Below the pieces are notes generated by a model. It was not told the origin of the DNA. It was given only the letters and a program-made list of their open reading frames with translations, and did not search any database. Both the position numbers and the translations under genes were made by a program. Source: Sulfolobaceae archaeon (GTDB lineage Archaea; Thermoproteota; Thermoprotei_A; Sulfolobales; Sulfolobaceae). Taken from it: a DNA stretch of 64,000 bases. Shown here piece after piece: positions 42,986 to 52,561 of this stretch (its first letter is position 1; each line of letters starts with the position of its first letter). The stretch spans positions 30,759-94,758 of the forward strand of contig JAPNVD010000030.1 in NCBI GenBank assembly GCA_026627305.1. Direction: 5' to 3'.

Positions 42986-43990
42986 ATGAGTAAAGGTAAA
43001 AATCCCTCTTCTGAACCTCAAGAAATTGAACCCTGGGGAGTAAATGTACCTTACATTTATTTGGCTATGATTTTCTGGGTTATAGGTATTTATTCTATAG
43101 TAAGATATAATGTTGTTCAACATGGATACTTTATGATGTTAGGCGCATATTCCTTATATGCTGGTATGGTACAAAGATTATTTTTTCCAGCTAAGAAATA
43201 TATAGCCTTGCATTTAACCACTCTAACTCTCTTAGCGATTCCGATACACTATTCTCAAGCCTTGGCATTTGTAGTGTTAACCATTACTGAAATATGGTCC
43301 TTATACGATTTAAAAACCTACGGATATAAGCTAACTAAGTTGCCATTAAACTTATTAGTACTTATCTCAGTACCGCTTTCTGCTGTGGCGTGGGGATTAT
43401 ATGGTATTTATTCATATTGGATTCTTGTTCCTCCACTCCTATCTTATCTATTAGGAGTTAATATAGGTGTCTACTCTGCTACATTAGGTAGTAAAATGTA
43501 TCATGGTGTTAAACAAATCCCTCTCATTATCTTGGTGCTTTTGACCTTTTTTATTCACTTAGTACTACCAATAACTTTGATTGTCTACTTGGGTTATATA
43601 CTTATAAAGAGATATAGAAAAACTTTCAATTTATCAGCATTTTTAACCCTTATGGTTAGTATAATATTGCCACTCACCTCAATATACTTAGGAGATCTAC
43701 TTCACGCTTTTACCCTAGGGGTGATTCTATCTTATTTCTCTTCATGTATAACATATTCAACTTCAGGTTATAATTATTCAAAGGAGTGGATTATACCGAT
43801 ATTATTAGTTCCAACATTCTATTTAAGGTTCATAAACTTTCTATTTCCTTTAACTATACTTTTTGGACTTATCGCTGTGGTCTATTTTATTTACCTTAAT
43901 TTTGACAGTTTAGGCTGGCTAGCGATAAAATATGGGATGTCTAAGAAGTATTTAGAACCTTATTTTAAAGGAAAGGGTATCACAAAATAA
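42986..43990 (+). CDS. Polytopic membrane protein, about ten helices, unknown
   Basis: 334 residues: a charged N-terminal tail (SKGKNPSSEPQEIEPWG) followed by roughly ten hydrophobic helices (for example LIILVLLTFFIHLVLPITLIVYLGY) and a basic C-terminus (MSKKYLEPYFKGKGITK). No transporter signature is visible. It follows the winged-helix gene by 52 bases. It may be an oxidase accessory or a transporter of a lineage-specific kind; no function can be assigned. Confidence 0.65.
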   Translation: MSKGKNPSSEPQEIEPWGVNVPYIYLAMIFWVIGIYSIVRYNVVQHGYFMMLGAYSLYAGMVQRLFFPAKKYIALHLTTLTLLAIPIHYSQALAFVVLTITEIWSLYDLKTYGYKLTKLPLNLLVLISVPLSAVAWGLYGIYSYWILVPPLLSYLLGVNIGVYSATLGSKMYHGVKQIPLIILVLLTFFIHLVLPITLIVYLGYILIKRYRKTFNLSAFLTLMVSIILPLTSIYLGDLLHAFTLGVILSYFSSCITYSTSGYNYSKEWIIPILLVPTFYLRFINFLFPLTILFGLIAVVYFIYLNFDSLGWLAIKYGMSKKYLEPYFKGKGITK

Positions 43991-44019
43991 ATAAAAATCC
44001 CATATGTATGTATGATTAA

Positions 44020-46008
44020 CTAATTAGCTAGCAATATCCTTACGTCAACTGCATAACTTCCATTCTCGTTTACTATCAATGGATTAATATCCATTTCTTT
44101 TATATTTATTTCAGACACTATTTTTGACGCTTTGACTAATGTGTCTACTACTGAATTTATATCATAATTCCTCTTTCTCGCTTTTAGTATGTCATATATC
44201 TTAGTCTCTTTTAGCAGATATTCTGCTTCATTATAAGATATAGGGGCTACTGCATATGCAACCTTATTTAGGATTTCTACTAGAAGTCCACCAAGTCCAA
44301 CAATTATTACAGGACCAAATGAATTATCAATAAATCCTCCAACGAAAATTTCATATCCGCTTATCTGCTCCTGCACTAATATTCTTGGCGATATTTTAGA
44401 TAACTTATTATAGGCATTCACAGCTTCTTCTACGGAATTTATATTAAGGATAACACCACCTATATCAGTTTTATGGATAGGACGATCCGATGATATCTTT
44501 AGCACAATAGGAAAGTTTAGTTCTTCTGTCGCATTCCTTAGGTCTTCTATATTCTCTACGATTCTATATCTAGGAGTCTTTATTCCATATAACTCCAGTA
44601 ATTTGAATGCTTCGTAATCTTTTAAGTATTCTTTACCTTTTATTAGTTCCCTGACCAGAGTTGGGGGCTCTAGTATTTTAGGCTTCTTAAAGACATTAAT
44701 TTGCTTGAACAGATAGCTAATTACTCTAACTGCTACTTCAGGGTAATTAAATGCGGGCATACCATTCTCTGTTAATATACTTATGGCTTCTCTTTCATCA
44801 GAACCCATGAAAACGCCTATTACACTTTTTCCCTTATATCTAATAAGAACCTTGGCGTCTTCCACGCAGGAGGTTACTGGCGAATACTCGCCTATTACTA
44901 TCTTTGTACAATCGATATCTTTTGTAGCTTCTAGAGCTTTATCGTAAACTGTGCTAGGAGCTTCAACAGATAAGTCTAATGGATTGTTTGGCTTTAAATA
45001 TGGCGGTAGTAACTCCTTAAGCTTCTTCTTGGTTTCTTCATCTAACGTACATAACGATAGGCCGTATTTTTCAACAGCATCTGAGGTTAAAACTCCATGA
45101 CCTCCAGAATTAGTTATTATCAAAATTTTATCTTTAATTGGTTCCTCAAATGAGTATAGTTTCATAAGTTCTAGGAAATCTTCTAGGTTTTCTACTATAA
45201 TTCCGCCTGCAGAGCTAATAGCTGCTTTGAACACTTCATAGGAACCAGCTACGCTACCTGTATGCGTCATCGCAGCTCTGCTTCCGCTTTTACTTATTCC
45301 ACCTTTGAGAAATATCACAGGTACTTTAGTGGTTATGTCAGATAGAACGTTCAAGAGCCTTCTTCCTTCTGAAACTCCTTCAAGATAAACAAATATTGCC
45401 TTATTTCTTGGATCCTTTGCTATGTATTCTAGCGTATCTACTTCATTTATATCAGCCTGATTTCCTAAACTCACAAAATAACTTACACCAGAGCCATTCC
45501 GTTGAAGCCAATCAAGAACATAAAATCCTAGGCCTCCACTCTGTGATAAGATGGCGATTTTACCTCTTTTTACATCGAAGGGTGAAAAGGTTGCATTGAA
45601 TTCAGGTGTTATTAATCCGAATGTATTAGGTCCCAGAAACCTTATGTCATATCTTCTAGCTATTGCTTTTAATTCTTCTTCAAGTTTAGCACCTATTTCG
45701 TCAAGCTCTCTAAAACCTGATGTTAATATTATGGAAGCTTTTATTCCTACTTCTCCTGCTTCTTCTAAAGCCTCAGCTACAAAATCTCTAGGTATCGAAA
45801 TGATGGCTAGATCTATACTTTCATTGATATCTTTAACAGATCTGTAAGCCTTTAGACCCTCAATTCTAGATTCGTGTTTATTAACTGGAAAAATTTTTCC
45901 GTTAAAAGTAGCAATCAGGTTTCTAAGTACTATATTACCAACTTTATTTCTATGCGTAGAAGCTCCAATAATAGCGATGGATTTGGGGTGAAAAAGTTGC
46001 TCTATCAC
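44020..46008 (-). CDS. ADP-forming acyl-CoA synthetase (fused alpha-beta)
   Basis: 662 residues with the whole domain set of ADP-forming acetyl/acyl-CoA synthetases: CoA-binding Rossmann domain (AIIGASTHRNKVGN), ligase domain with phospho-His249 (AAMTHTGSVAGS), then a Pfam-flavodoxin-like part, and a C-terminal ATP-grasp domain (KGKEYLKDYEAFKLLELYGI, KISSDRPIHKTDIGGV). It makes ATP from acyl-CoA in peptide or sugar breakdown, or runs in reverse. Acid substrate unknown. A closely related gene starts at 62907. The minus-strand neighbour is a peroxiredoxin. Confidence 0.9.
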   Translation of the reverse strand: MIEQLFHPKSIAIIGASTHRNKVGNIVLRNLIATFNGKIFPVNKHESRIEGLKAYRSVKDINESIDLAIISIPRDFVAEALEEAGEVGIKASIILTSGFRELDEIGAKLEEELKAIARRYDIRFLGPNTFGLITPEFNATFSPFDVKRGKIAILSQSGGLGFYVLDWLQRNGSGVSYFVSLGNQADINEVDTLEYIAKDPRNKAIFVYLEGVSEGRRLLNVLSDITTKVPVIFLKGGISKSGSRAAMTHTGSVAGSYEVFKAAISSAGGIIVENLEDFLELMKLYSFEEPIKDKILIITNSGGHGVLTSDAVEKYGLSLCTLDEETKKKLKELLPPYLKPNNPLDLSVEAPSTVYDKALEATKDIDCTKIVIGEYSPVTSCVEDAKVLIRYKGKSVIGVFMGSDEREAISILTENGMPAFNYPEVAVRVISYLFKQINVFKKPKILEPPTLVRELIKGKEYLKDYEAFKLLELYGIKTPRYRIVENIEDLRNATEELNFPIVLKISSDRPIHKTDIGGVILNINSVEEAVNAYNKLSKISPRILVQEQISGYEIFVGGFIDNSFGPVIIVGLGGLLVEILNKVAYAVAPISYNEAEYLLKETKIYDILKARKRNYDINSVVDTLVKASKIVSEINIKEMDINPLIVNENGSYAVDVRILLAN

Positions 46009-46043
46009 AATAAAAAGTTAATGTAAAATAAATTAAAACTACC

Positions 46044-46757
46044 TTATTTACCCTGAGGTATAGCTTGAGCAACTCTCTGTAAGTATTTCCTTGCTTGCTC
46101 TGCATCTTCTTTAGGTGCTGGTGTCCAGGTCAGCCACCAGTCTAATCCCTTATACTTCTGTAACCTTTCACCTATTTCTGCTATATTATGAGGTGGTGGA
46201 ACAATGAAGTTGTCACCCATTATCTCGTTGTTTGGCCAGTTAGCGGGAATCGCTACTTTATACTTATCTACCATCTGCAAGCCCTTTATAGCTCTTAATA
46301 TCTCGTCAATATTTCTACCAAGTTCCATGGGATAATACATTATTAATCTGACAATCGACTTGTCATCAACTATAAATACAGCACGTACTGTTGCAGTGGC
46401 TGATTGTGCATGGATCATCCCTAGTTTTCTTGCAACATAACCCATGGGATCAGCTATTATGGGGAATGGAATATCAACTCCTACTTTATCTCTTATCCAC
46501 TCAATCCACTTTATATGTACTATATCACTATCTACACTTAAGCCTATTAATTCTGTATTTAGAGCTTTAAAGTCTTCATATCTTTTAGCAAAAGCTACAA
46601 ACTCTGTTGTACATACTGGTGTGAAGTCACCAGGATGACTAAATAGTACGAACCACTTGCCTTTAAAATCATCAGGGAGTTTCATTTTGCCTTTACTTGT
46701 TTGAACCTCTAATTCAGGGAACTTTTCACCAATTAAAGGAAGTCTTTCTTCTGACAT
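46044..46757 (-). CDS. Peroxiredoxin, Prx6 type, single cysteine
   Basis: 237 residues. Peroxidatic Cys49 is in [13 protein letters not shown] with the conserved Pro and Thr; the extended C-terminal arm ([17 protein letters not shown] and [13 protein letters not shown]) is that of archaeal Prx6-type decamers. Unlike Aeropyrum ApTPx, no further Cys exists: the arm reads LTWTP where ApTPx keeps resolving cysteines. So it should work as a 1-Cys enzyme with an external thiol. A TATA-like TTTTAAATAG lies about 30 bases upstream on the minus strand. Confidence 0.93.
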   Translation of the reverse strand: MSEERLPLIGEKFPELEVQTSKGKMKLPDDFKGKWFVLFSHPGDFTPVCTTEFVAFAKRYEDFKALNTELIGLSVDSDIVHIKWIEWIRDKVGVDIPFPIIADPMGYVARKLGMIHAQSATATVRAVFIVDDKSIVRLIMYYPMELGRNIDEILRAIKGLQMVDKYKVAIPANWPNNEIMGDNFIVPPPHNIAEIGERLQKYKGLDWWLTWTPAPKEDAEQARKYLQRVAQAIPQGK

Positions 46758-46954
46758 GCTCTCTAAATAAATATGTGTGCTCCAGCTATTTAAAATTATT
46801 GCTAAATAAAAGACATTCTGATTTCAAAAATTCTTAAAAAATGAAGATATTATTAATATAAAACTAATTTAAGCCAATATCAAATTCATCATCAATGAAA
46901 GAGAGATAAATACATTGTTTTAGTAAATATAATATTTTTAAAAAGTTAGAGTAT

Positions 46955-47896
46955 TTAAGGATAAACTATAGTACCAAACTTTTCATCAATCGACTCACGT
47001 GCTCTTTCTAACGAACTTATTATAGCAGTTTTTCCTGTGTTTTCTACAAAGAGTATAGCAGCCCTAACTTTAGGACCCATAGAGCCCTCTGGAAAATAAC
47101 CCTTATCTAAAAGCTCTCTTAATTTTTTAGCACTTATCTCCTTTAATGGTTCTTGGTTAGGTTTCCCATAGTTTAAGTAAACGTAGTCTACATCTGTTAG
47201 TATAACTAGCTTGTCAGCACCTATGGAAATAGCTAATACAGCTGATGCAAGATCCTTGTCGATAACTCCTTCAAAGCCAGCTAACTTTGAATTTGAAACA
47301 TATACAGGGATTCCTCCACCACCCACAGCTATAGGTATATATCCTAAATCGAGAAGTTCATTTATTATATTAGCCTCTAGAATTTTCAAAGGATATGGGG
47401 AGGGTACAACTCTTCTCCAACCCTTTGTGCCCTCCTCCTTCATTACCCATCCTTTCTCATGTTCTAACTTCTCAGCCTCTTCTTGTGAATAAAAAGGTCC
47501 TATTGGCTTTGAAGGCTTAGTGTTTGCGGGGTCGTTAATGTCTATCAACGTTCTAGTAATTATCGCCACAGCGTCTTTCTTTAAATTTAGTTTAACTTTT
47601 ACATTCCAGTATGATTGTAATAATATATAACCAATGAGTCCCTGTGACATCGCTACTAACGAATCTAAAGGATAACGTGGAACTGAAGATAGGGAACTTT
47701 CATTCATTAAGACTATATCGCCCACTTGAGGACCATTTCCATGTGTTAGCACGATTTTGTACTCATCGAAGTATGAACCTATCAACTCCATTGCTTCCTC
47801 TGCTCTTTTAAGTTGTATTTCGAATGTCCTAGGGTCATCTTTTCTCAATAAAGCATTTCCTCCCAATGCAATAACTATTTTCTCGTTGTCCTTCAT
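46955..47896 (-). CDS. arcC: Carbamate kinase
   Basis: 313 residues. N-terminal IALGGNALLRKDD and LTHGNGPQVGDIVLMNE, central VVPSPYP, VAVGGGGIPV, GVIDKDLASAVLA and GSMGPKVRAA are the conserved blocks of carbamate kinase. It interconverts ATP + carbamate and carbamoyl phosphate. In archaea it may supply carbamoyl phosphate or make ATP. No arginine deiminase or ornithine carbamoyltransferase gene is close. Upstream lies a 257-base gap with a palindrome. Confidence 0.92.
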   Translation of the reverse strand: MKDNEKIVIALGGNALLRKDDPRTFEIQLKRAEEAMELIGSYFDEYKIVLTHGNGPQVGDIVLMNESSLSSVPRYPLDSLVAMSQGLIGYILLQSYWNVKVKLNLKKDAVAIITRTLIDINDPANTKPSKPIGPFYSQEEAEKLEHEKGWVMKEEGTKGWRRVVPSPYPLKILEANIINELLDLGYIPIAVGGGGIPVYVSNSKLAGFEGVIDKDLASAVLAISIGADKLVILTDVDYVYLNYGKPNQEPLKEISAKKLRELLDKGYFPEGSMGPKVRAAILFVENTGKTAIISSLERARESIDEKFGTIVYP

Positions 47897-48013
47897 AGTT
47901 TTAAATTCGAACTTGTAAAATAAAAAACTAATATTATATTAATCTCTACCCTTATTATATGGTTATGTATACAATTTTTGCTCTCTCTATATTAACTTCC
48001 TTTAAGCTTTACC

Positions 48014-48027
48014 CTTTACTAGTAAAG
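48014..48027. promoter_or_regulatory. Perfect 14-base palindrome CTTTACTAGTAAAG
   Basis: It lies midway between the divergent carbamate kinase and MFS genes (about 120 bases from each start). ACCCTTT before it and AAAGGGT after it form a second, overlapping inverted pair. It could be an operator, or a hairpin in a long leader. No regulator is adjacent. Confidence 0.45.
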
Positions 48028-48153
48028 TTAAATGAAAGGGTTTAACTGCTCTTTTTAAAAATATTTTCCTTATGCTTTTACACAATCCTTTTTTGATTAA
48101 TATACTCGATAAACTTTTTTAAATCTAACATAAAGAAGGTAAGCTTGATATAG

Positions 48154-49323
48154 GTGGAAGAGGCAGATCTCTCAACAGAAAAGTCACGTAACCGCTTGTT
48201 TCCTCCTTTAAGGACACACTCAATTCTTTCAACATTGGCACAAAATTTGGTTTCGCCATTTATAAGTTTCTATTCAGCTTCAACTGGGATAAGCGGGGAG
48301 ATGCTCGCAATAATCACTTCAGCAGGGACTACCTTGCCGGGTGTCACTCAATTTATATTATCTTTCATAAAATCAAGGGCTAAAATGTTACTATTCATTT
48401 CTACTCTTGTAATAGGCATATCTTGGCTAATTATAGGTAGTCTGAACATCTTAGGTTCCCTATTTGTAGTCATGTATATAATAATAGAGGCGGGTCTAGG
48501 AGCAGCTAATTTAGGGTGGCTACTAATAGTGGAAAAGATCAGCGTTTCAAAAAGGGGATCAACTCTAGCATTGTATTCATTCTACGGTGCTATTGGTGGC
48601 CTTTTTGCTACGTTGATAACAGGTATAATAGTAAGAGGGAATCTATATTTAATGAGGTACTTCTTTATTACTGCTGGGACAATACTTCTATTTGATGCTT
48701 ATGTTATATATCAATTCGATGTTGATGCGTACTATAAAAAGGCAAAAGTTAGTTATGACTTGTTAAAATTAAGAAAGTTCCTTATGATCAACTCCATTTT
48801 TACGATGATATGGTCTATGGCTTGGCCCCTATTTCCCCTCGCTCAAATATATAAGTTCCATATGACCGAATTAGATGTAGGCTTAATTTCTATATCCGGT
48901 TCAGCTTCGACTATTGCCCTTCAAAGACTAATAGGTAAATTAACTGATTCTAAAAGGAAATACATAATGTTCGCAGGTAGATTAGGCTTGGCTACATTTC
49001 CTCTTGCATACGCATTAGCTACAAATGTTACAGAAATCATAATTGCAAACGCTGTTTCTGGCTTCACTAACTCTGCCTCTATTTCTTACTATGCATATCT
49101 TTTCGATAATTCTCAAAACAAAAGGTTTTCGATAGCATTATATAACTTTTTAAATGGAATTTCAGCCCTAGTTGGTTCTTCACTTGGAAGTTTTTTACTT
49201 TATGTTCTAATTCCGATATATGGTATTGAAGGAGCTGTAGTGAGATTATTGTTCATGATTGGAATATTGAGGATTCTTGGTTCTCTTATGTATTTGTTAG
49301 TCGGCGATGTACAAAGGAAATGA
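48154..49323 (+). CDS. MFS transporter
   Basis: 389 residues, about 11-12 helices. It starts at GTG after a TATA-like CTTTTTTAAATC about 33 bases upstream. Features: GISGEMLAIITSAGTTLPG near helix 1-2, KISVSKRGSTLALYSFYGAIGGLF (the motif before helix 5), and a charged loop (YYKKAKVSYDLLKLRKF) in mid protein, as usual in the major facilitator superfamily. Motif A is poor, so the subfamily and substrate are unclear. The next gene is another MFS protein on the same strand, but of a different subfamily. Confidence 0.8.
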   Translation: MEEADLSTEKSRNRLFPPLRTHSILSTLAQNLVSPFISFYSASTGISGEMLAIITSAGTTLPGVTQFILSFIKSRAKMLLFISTLVIGISWLIIGSLNILGSLFVVMYIIIEAGLGAANLGWLLIVEKISVSKRGSTLALYSFYGAIGGLFATLITGIIVRGNLYLMRYFFITAGTILLFDAYVIYQFDVDAYYKKAKVSYDLLKLRKFLMINSIFTMIWSMAWPLFPLAQIYKFHMTELDVGLISISGSASTIALQRLIGKLTDSKRKYIMFAGRLGLATFPLAYALATNVTEIIIANAVSGFTNSASISYYAYLFDNSQNKRFSIALYNFLNGISALVGSSLGSFLLYVLIPIYGIEGAVVRLLFMIGILRILGSLMYLLVGDVQRK

Positions 49324-49432
49324 AGATATAATGATATATTATTCGAAATTTGTGTAAGTAATTCACTTAGGTTTTTAAGAAATTAAATATTCATGTAGGA
49401 AAAGTTTATATTCAAATAATGAATAGGTAACA

Positions 49433-50623
49433 ATGATACCTATGAACAGGACCCAGGCTTTAACTATAACGTCATTAGGACACTTCATTAATGATGGTAA
49501 TCTATTTCTTATGCCATTGGCCTATGCTTTCATGGTAAAGTATCTGGGAGCTTCAACTTTTATTGCAGGTATTGCAGCTGGAGTATTTTCCATAATTTCG
49601 ATGATTGCGTCAATTCTCGTTACTAGGACTAGTAAACTAATTGGTAATACTAAAAGTATGGGTTTAGGTTTAATATTATGGGGTCTTAGTTTAGCATTAG
49701 TAGGTTTTTCGCTAAAGGTGGGCAATTATCCAATCATATTTCTATCAATAGTCCTTGCGGGTATAGCTTCAGCTTTCTATCATCCGCTCGGTGCTGCTAT
49801 TTTATCTTCAGCATATGGCGGTACAGCAGGGACTGCTTTAGGTATCAACGGAGCTATGGGAAGTTTAGGTAGATCTATCTATCAGTATCTGTCAATGCTT
49901 CTATTTGCTTTATTAAGTAACAATATTTTCCTCGCATTTCTTGTCTTGGGGGTAGTATCAATTGCTTTAGGAATTCCACCTATATTTTTAACAGATCCAC
50001 CTCATTATGATCAAAAGATAGTCGCTAAACAAACTGTAGACGCAAAGTACTCATTAATATACGTAGTAATAATACTGACCGTTATTTCACTATTGAGAGG
50101 GATATTCTTTCAGGGAGTCATACAACTCTTACCCACCTTATTAGTGAAATTCCTAAATTATTCATACGGTACAAATCTAGGATTAATGATGACTATCATA
50201 TACTCCGTAGCAATAGTAGGACAATCAATACTAGGAGTCTTATCAGATATATCCGGAAGAAGGTTAATATTTGGAATAACTTCTATAGGGGCTGTTATTG
50301 GATATGCCCTATTTTACTTTACCCATGATATATGGTGGATATTGCTTTTCGCATTCTTCGCACTTAGCTCATTTCCGTTAAGCATGGCTTTGACTAACGA
50401 TCTAGTACCGAGGAGTTCAGCAACACTAGCAAGTTCAATAGTGTGGAACGTAGGCAACTCTGGTGGGATGACTTTAGGACCCATAATAGTAGGAATCTTA
50501 TCCGCTTTTATGCCATTACCAAGAGCGATGCTATGGATTTCGATAGCAGGATTGATAGCATCATTACTCACTATCGCTATACCAAAGCCTCCAAGAAAGA
50601 GTAAAGTACCTCTATTTGGCTGA
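49433..50623 (+). CDS. MFS transporter, fosmidomycin-resistance-like group
   Basis: 396 residues, twelve helices. SLGHFINDGNLFLMPLAYAF at the start and AFYHPLGAAILSSAYGGTAGTALGINGAMGSLGRSIYQ after helix 4 are the pattern of the Fsr/YfnC-like efflux family. Drug or metabolite efflux is likely; the substrate is unknown. It has a separate upstream region from the first MFS gene and overlaps the convergent TRIC gene by 12 bases. Confidence 0.85.
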   Translation: MIPMNRTQALTITSLGHFINDGNLFLMPLAYAFMVKYLGASTFIAGIAAGVFSIISMIASILVTRTSKLIGNTKSMGLGLILWGLSLALVGFSLKVGNYPIIFLSIVLAGIASAFYHPLGAAILSSAYGGTAGTALGINGAMGSLGRSIYQYLSMLLFALLSNNIFLAFLVLGVVSIALGIPPIFLTDPPHYDQKIVAKQTVDAKYSLIYVVIILTVISLLRGIFFQGVIQLLPTLLVKFLNYSYGTNLGLMMTIIYSVAIVGQSILGVLSDISGRRLIFGITSIGAVIGYALFYFTHDIWWILLFAFFALSSFPLSMALTNDLVPRSSATLASSIVWNVGNSGGMTLGPIIVGILSAFMPLPRAMLWISIAGLIASLLTIAIPKPPRKSKVPLFG

Positions 50624-51229
50624 GGCGTATCTTGGTAGTTCCCAATTCCTCTTTATCGCTATTATCCTAACTGCAATCGTTGCAATAGAAGCTGTTATGC
50701 TAGCTATATTCAAATTCGTAATTATGGTGAACATGTAAAATATAATGCCTCCAATTAATGATGCAGTAGCGTAAAACTCTTTATATAATACTAATGGTAC
50801 TTCGTTCGCTAACAGATCTCTAATTACACCGCCCCCAACAGCCGTTATCATACCCATCATTATTATTAATAGTACGTTCTTGTAAGGGAGTGAAATTATA
50901 GCGCCGCTAACTGTAAAAGCACCTAAACCTATAGAGTCTGCATAGAGGAAAAGGTCTGAACTAATGAGCCTCTTTAATTTATCATAAAAAAGGAAAACAA
51001 ATATTCCAGTAATTATTGCAGTTAGTGGATAAGGCAAATAAGTTAAATTAGTTGGAGGATACCTTCCAAGCAAAACGTCTCTAGTAATCCCTCCTGCTAG
51101 TGCAGTTACAAAAGATAGTACAAGTACACCAAATAGGTCCATTCTTTTCTCTATAGCCTTTATTGCTCCAGAGGATGCAAACGCTACTAATCCTATATAG
51201 TTCATGATCTCTAGTATTAAAATCATCAA
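50612..51229 (-). CDS. TRIC-type monovalent cation channel (UPF0126)
   Basis: 205 residues, seven helices, two inverted repeats each with a glycine hinge: ALAGGITRDVLLGRYPP and AVGGGVIRDLLANEVPL. These are the signature of prokaryotic TRIC channels (homotrimeric K+-permeable pores); homologues from Sulfolobus have been solved structurally. The start is placed at 51229 by length, with the first repeat beginning within 15 residues. It is convergent with the MFS gene. Confidence 0.9.
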   Translation of the reverse strand: MMILILEIMNYIGLVAFASSGAIKAIEKRMDLFGVLVLSFVTALAGGITRDVLLGRYPPTNLTYLPYPLTAIITGIFVFLFYDKLKRLISSDLFLYADSIGLGAFTVSGAIISLPYKNVLLIIMMGMITAVGGGVIRDLLANEVPLVLYKEFYATASLIGGIIFYMFTIITNLNIASITASIATIAVRIIAIKRNWELPRYASAK

Positions 51230-51344
51230 TACACTCTTAACTGCTCAACTATTAACGTTAACTTCAACAAAAAATTATCACTTAAAAATGTTTTGGCTAA
51301 AAATTTAGGGCAAGGTTTAATACGATTTAAATAAAGTAAAAATT

Positions 51345-52517
51345 GTGTTTACGACAAAGCGTAAAGTTTTGGATTTTCTGAAATTTTTTGGTCCTGCATG
51401 GATAACGATGATTGCAGATATGGATGCTGCAAGTATAATAACTGCGGCACAGACAGGGATCTCTTTTAAATACTCATTAATATGGTTTTTAGCGATCCTT
51501 ACAATACCTTTGTTCTTCATACAGGAAGTTTCAGGAAGGATAGGTGCAGTTACTAAAAAAGGTCTAGGCGAAATAATAAGAGAATACTATTCGCGTAATA
51601 TAGCTTTACTGATGGTAGTTCCAATGATCATAACAGATGTGTTAAGCTATGCAGCAGAGTATGCAGGTATTGCAATAGGTCTAACTTTGCTCGGAATACC
51701 AATTGCAATAGGTTTGCCACTAGTCTTTGTCTTCCATATAGGTTTAGTTTACAGGAGGAAGTATGTTGAAGTAGAGAAAGCTTTAATGTTCGTTTCTCTA
51801 GTATTGATAGCTAGTTTCTTTATAGGATTAGTTAAGGTAGGAATAAGGCAATACCCTATATTTCAAGGCATTGGTGGTCCTAATATTAATTTACTATTCC
51901 TATTGGCAGCTAATGCGGGAGCTGTGGTGATGCCTTTCATGTTATTTTATCAAGCTTCAGCTACTGCGGAGAAATCTGAAGAGCCCTTATGGGTATCTAG
52001 GCTTGAGACACTAATAGGTGCCATAGTTACTGAGGTTCTAATGATAGTTGTAGAGATGGTAGCTGCGCCTTTACCATCAGGCACAGATTTTATGTCAGCT
52101 GAGTCCTTAAAGAACATATTATATTCAGTAACCGGTCCTTATTCATCATCCATATTTGGTTTAGGATTAATCTCAGCTGCGTTCTTAGCATTGGTTGTTA
52201 TATCCTTATCTAGCGCATGGGGATTGATGGAGGCATTAGGTTTAAGGAGAAGTCAAGGTTTTGCAGTATACGTTGTCGAGAGTTTACCTGCATTAATAGT
52301 TCCCTTTATCTTCAAGAATTTAGTAAGTTACATCTTGAATTTAATGGTAGTCTTCGTTTTTGCGTTAATAGGTCCTGCATTTATAATGGGTATAATAGCT
52401 CAAGATGAGAGGATAATGGGACATAATAAATTATCTAAGGGTTGGAAGGTTGCATATTGGTCCAGTGTATTTTTCGTTTTAGCTTTTGGATTTCTATCGT
52501 TGGCATACATGCTATAA
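51345..52517 (+). CDS. Divergent Nramp-family metal transporter
   Basis: 390 residues, eleven helices, LeuT-fold of the Nramp family. Helix 1 reads GPAWITMIADMDAASIITAAQ; the usual DPGN metal motif is DAAS here (Asp27 kept, Asn replaced). Helix 6 has MPFMLFYQAS where classical members have MPH. These sites bind the metal, so specificity has probably shifted, as known for Nramp-related magnesium or aluminium carriers. The start is GTG with CGATTTAAATA about 20 bases upstream. Downstream is an ABC exporter. Confidence 0.85.
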   Translation: MFTTKRKVLDFLKFFGPAWITMIADMDAASIITAAQTGISFKYSLIWFLAILTIPLFFIQEVSGRIGAVTKKGLGEIIREYYSRNIALLMVVPMIITDVLSYAAEYAGIAIGLTLLGIPIAIGLPLVFVFHIGLVYRRKYVEVEKALMFVSLVLIASFFIGLVKVGIRQYPIFQGIGGPNINLLFLLAANAGAVVMPFMLFYQASATAEKSEEPLWVSRLETLIGAIVTEVLMIVVEMVAAPLPSGTDFMSAESLKNILYSVTGPYSSSIFGLGLISAAFLALVVISLSSAWGLMEALGLRRSQGFAVYVVESLPALIVPFIFKNLVSYILNLMVVFVFALIGPAFIMGIIAQDERIMGHNKLSKGWKVAYWSSVFFVLAFGFLSLAYML

Positions 52518-52561
52518 ATTATTTATTTATGACGAGAAGTTATTAAATATGTAGATATGAA

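Noticed and set aside
47959-48045. 28-residue hydrophobic ORF between arcC and the MFS gene
   Set aside because: No ribosome site, and the intergenic palindrome lies inside it; AT-rich sequence gives such frames by chance.
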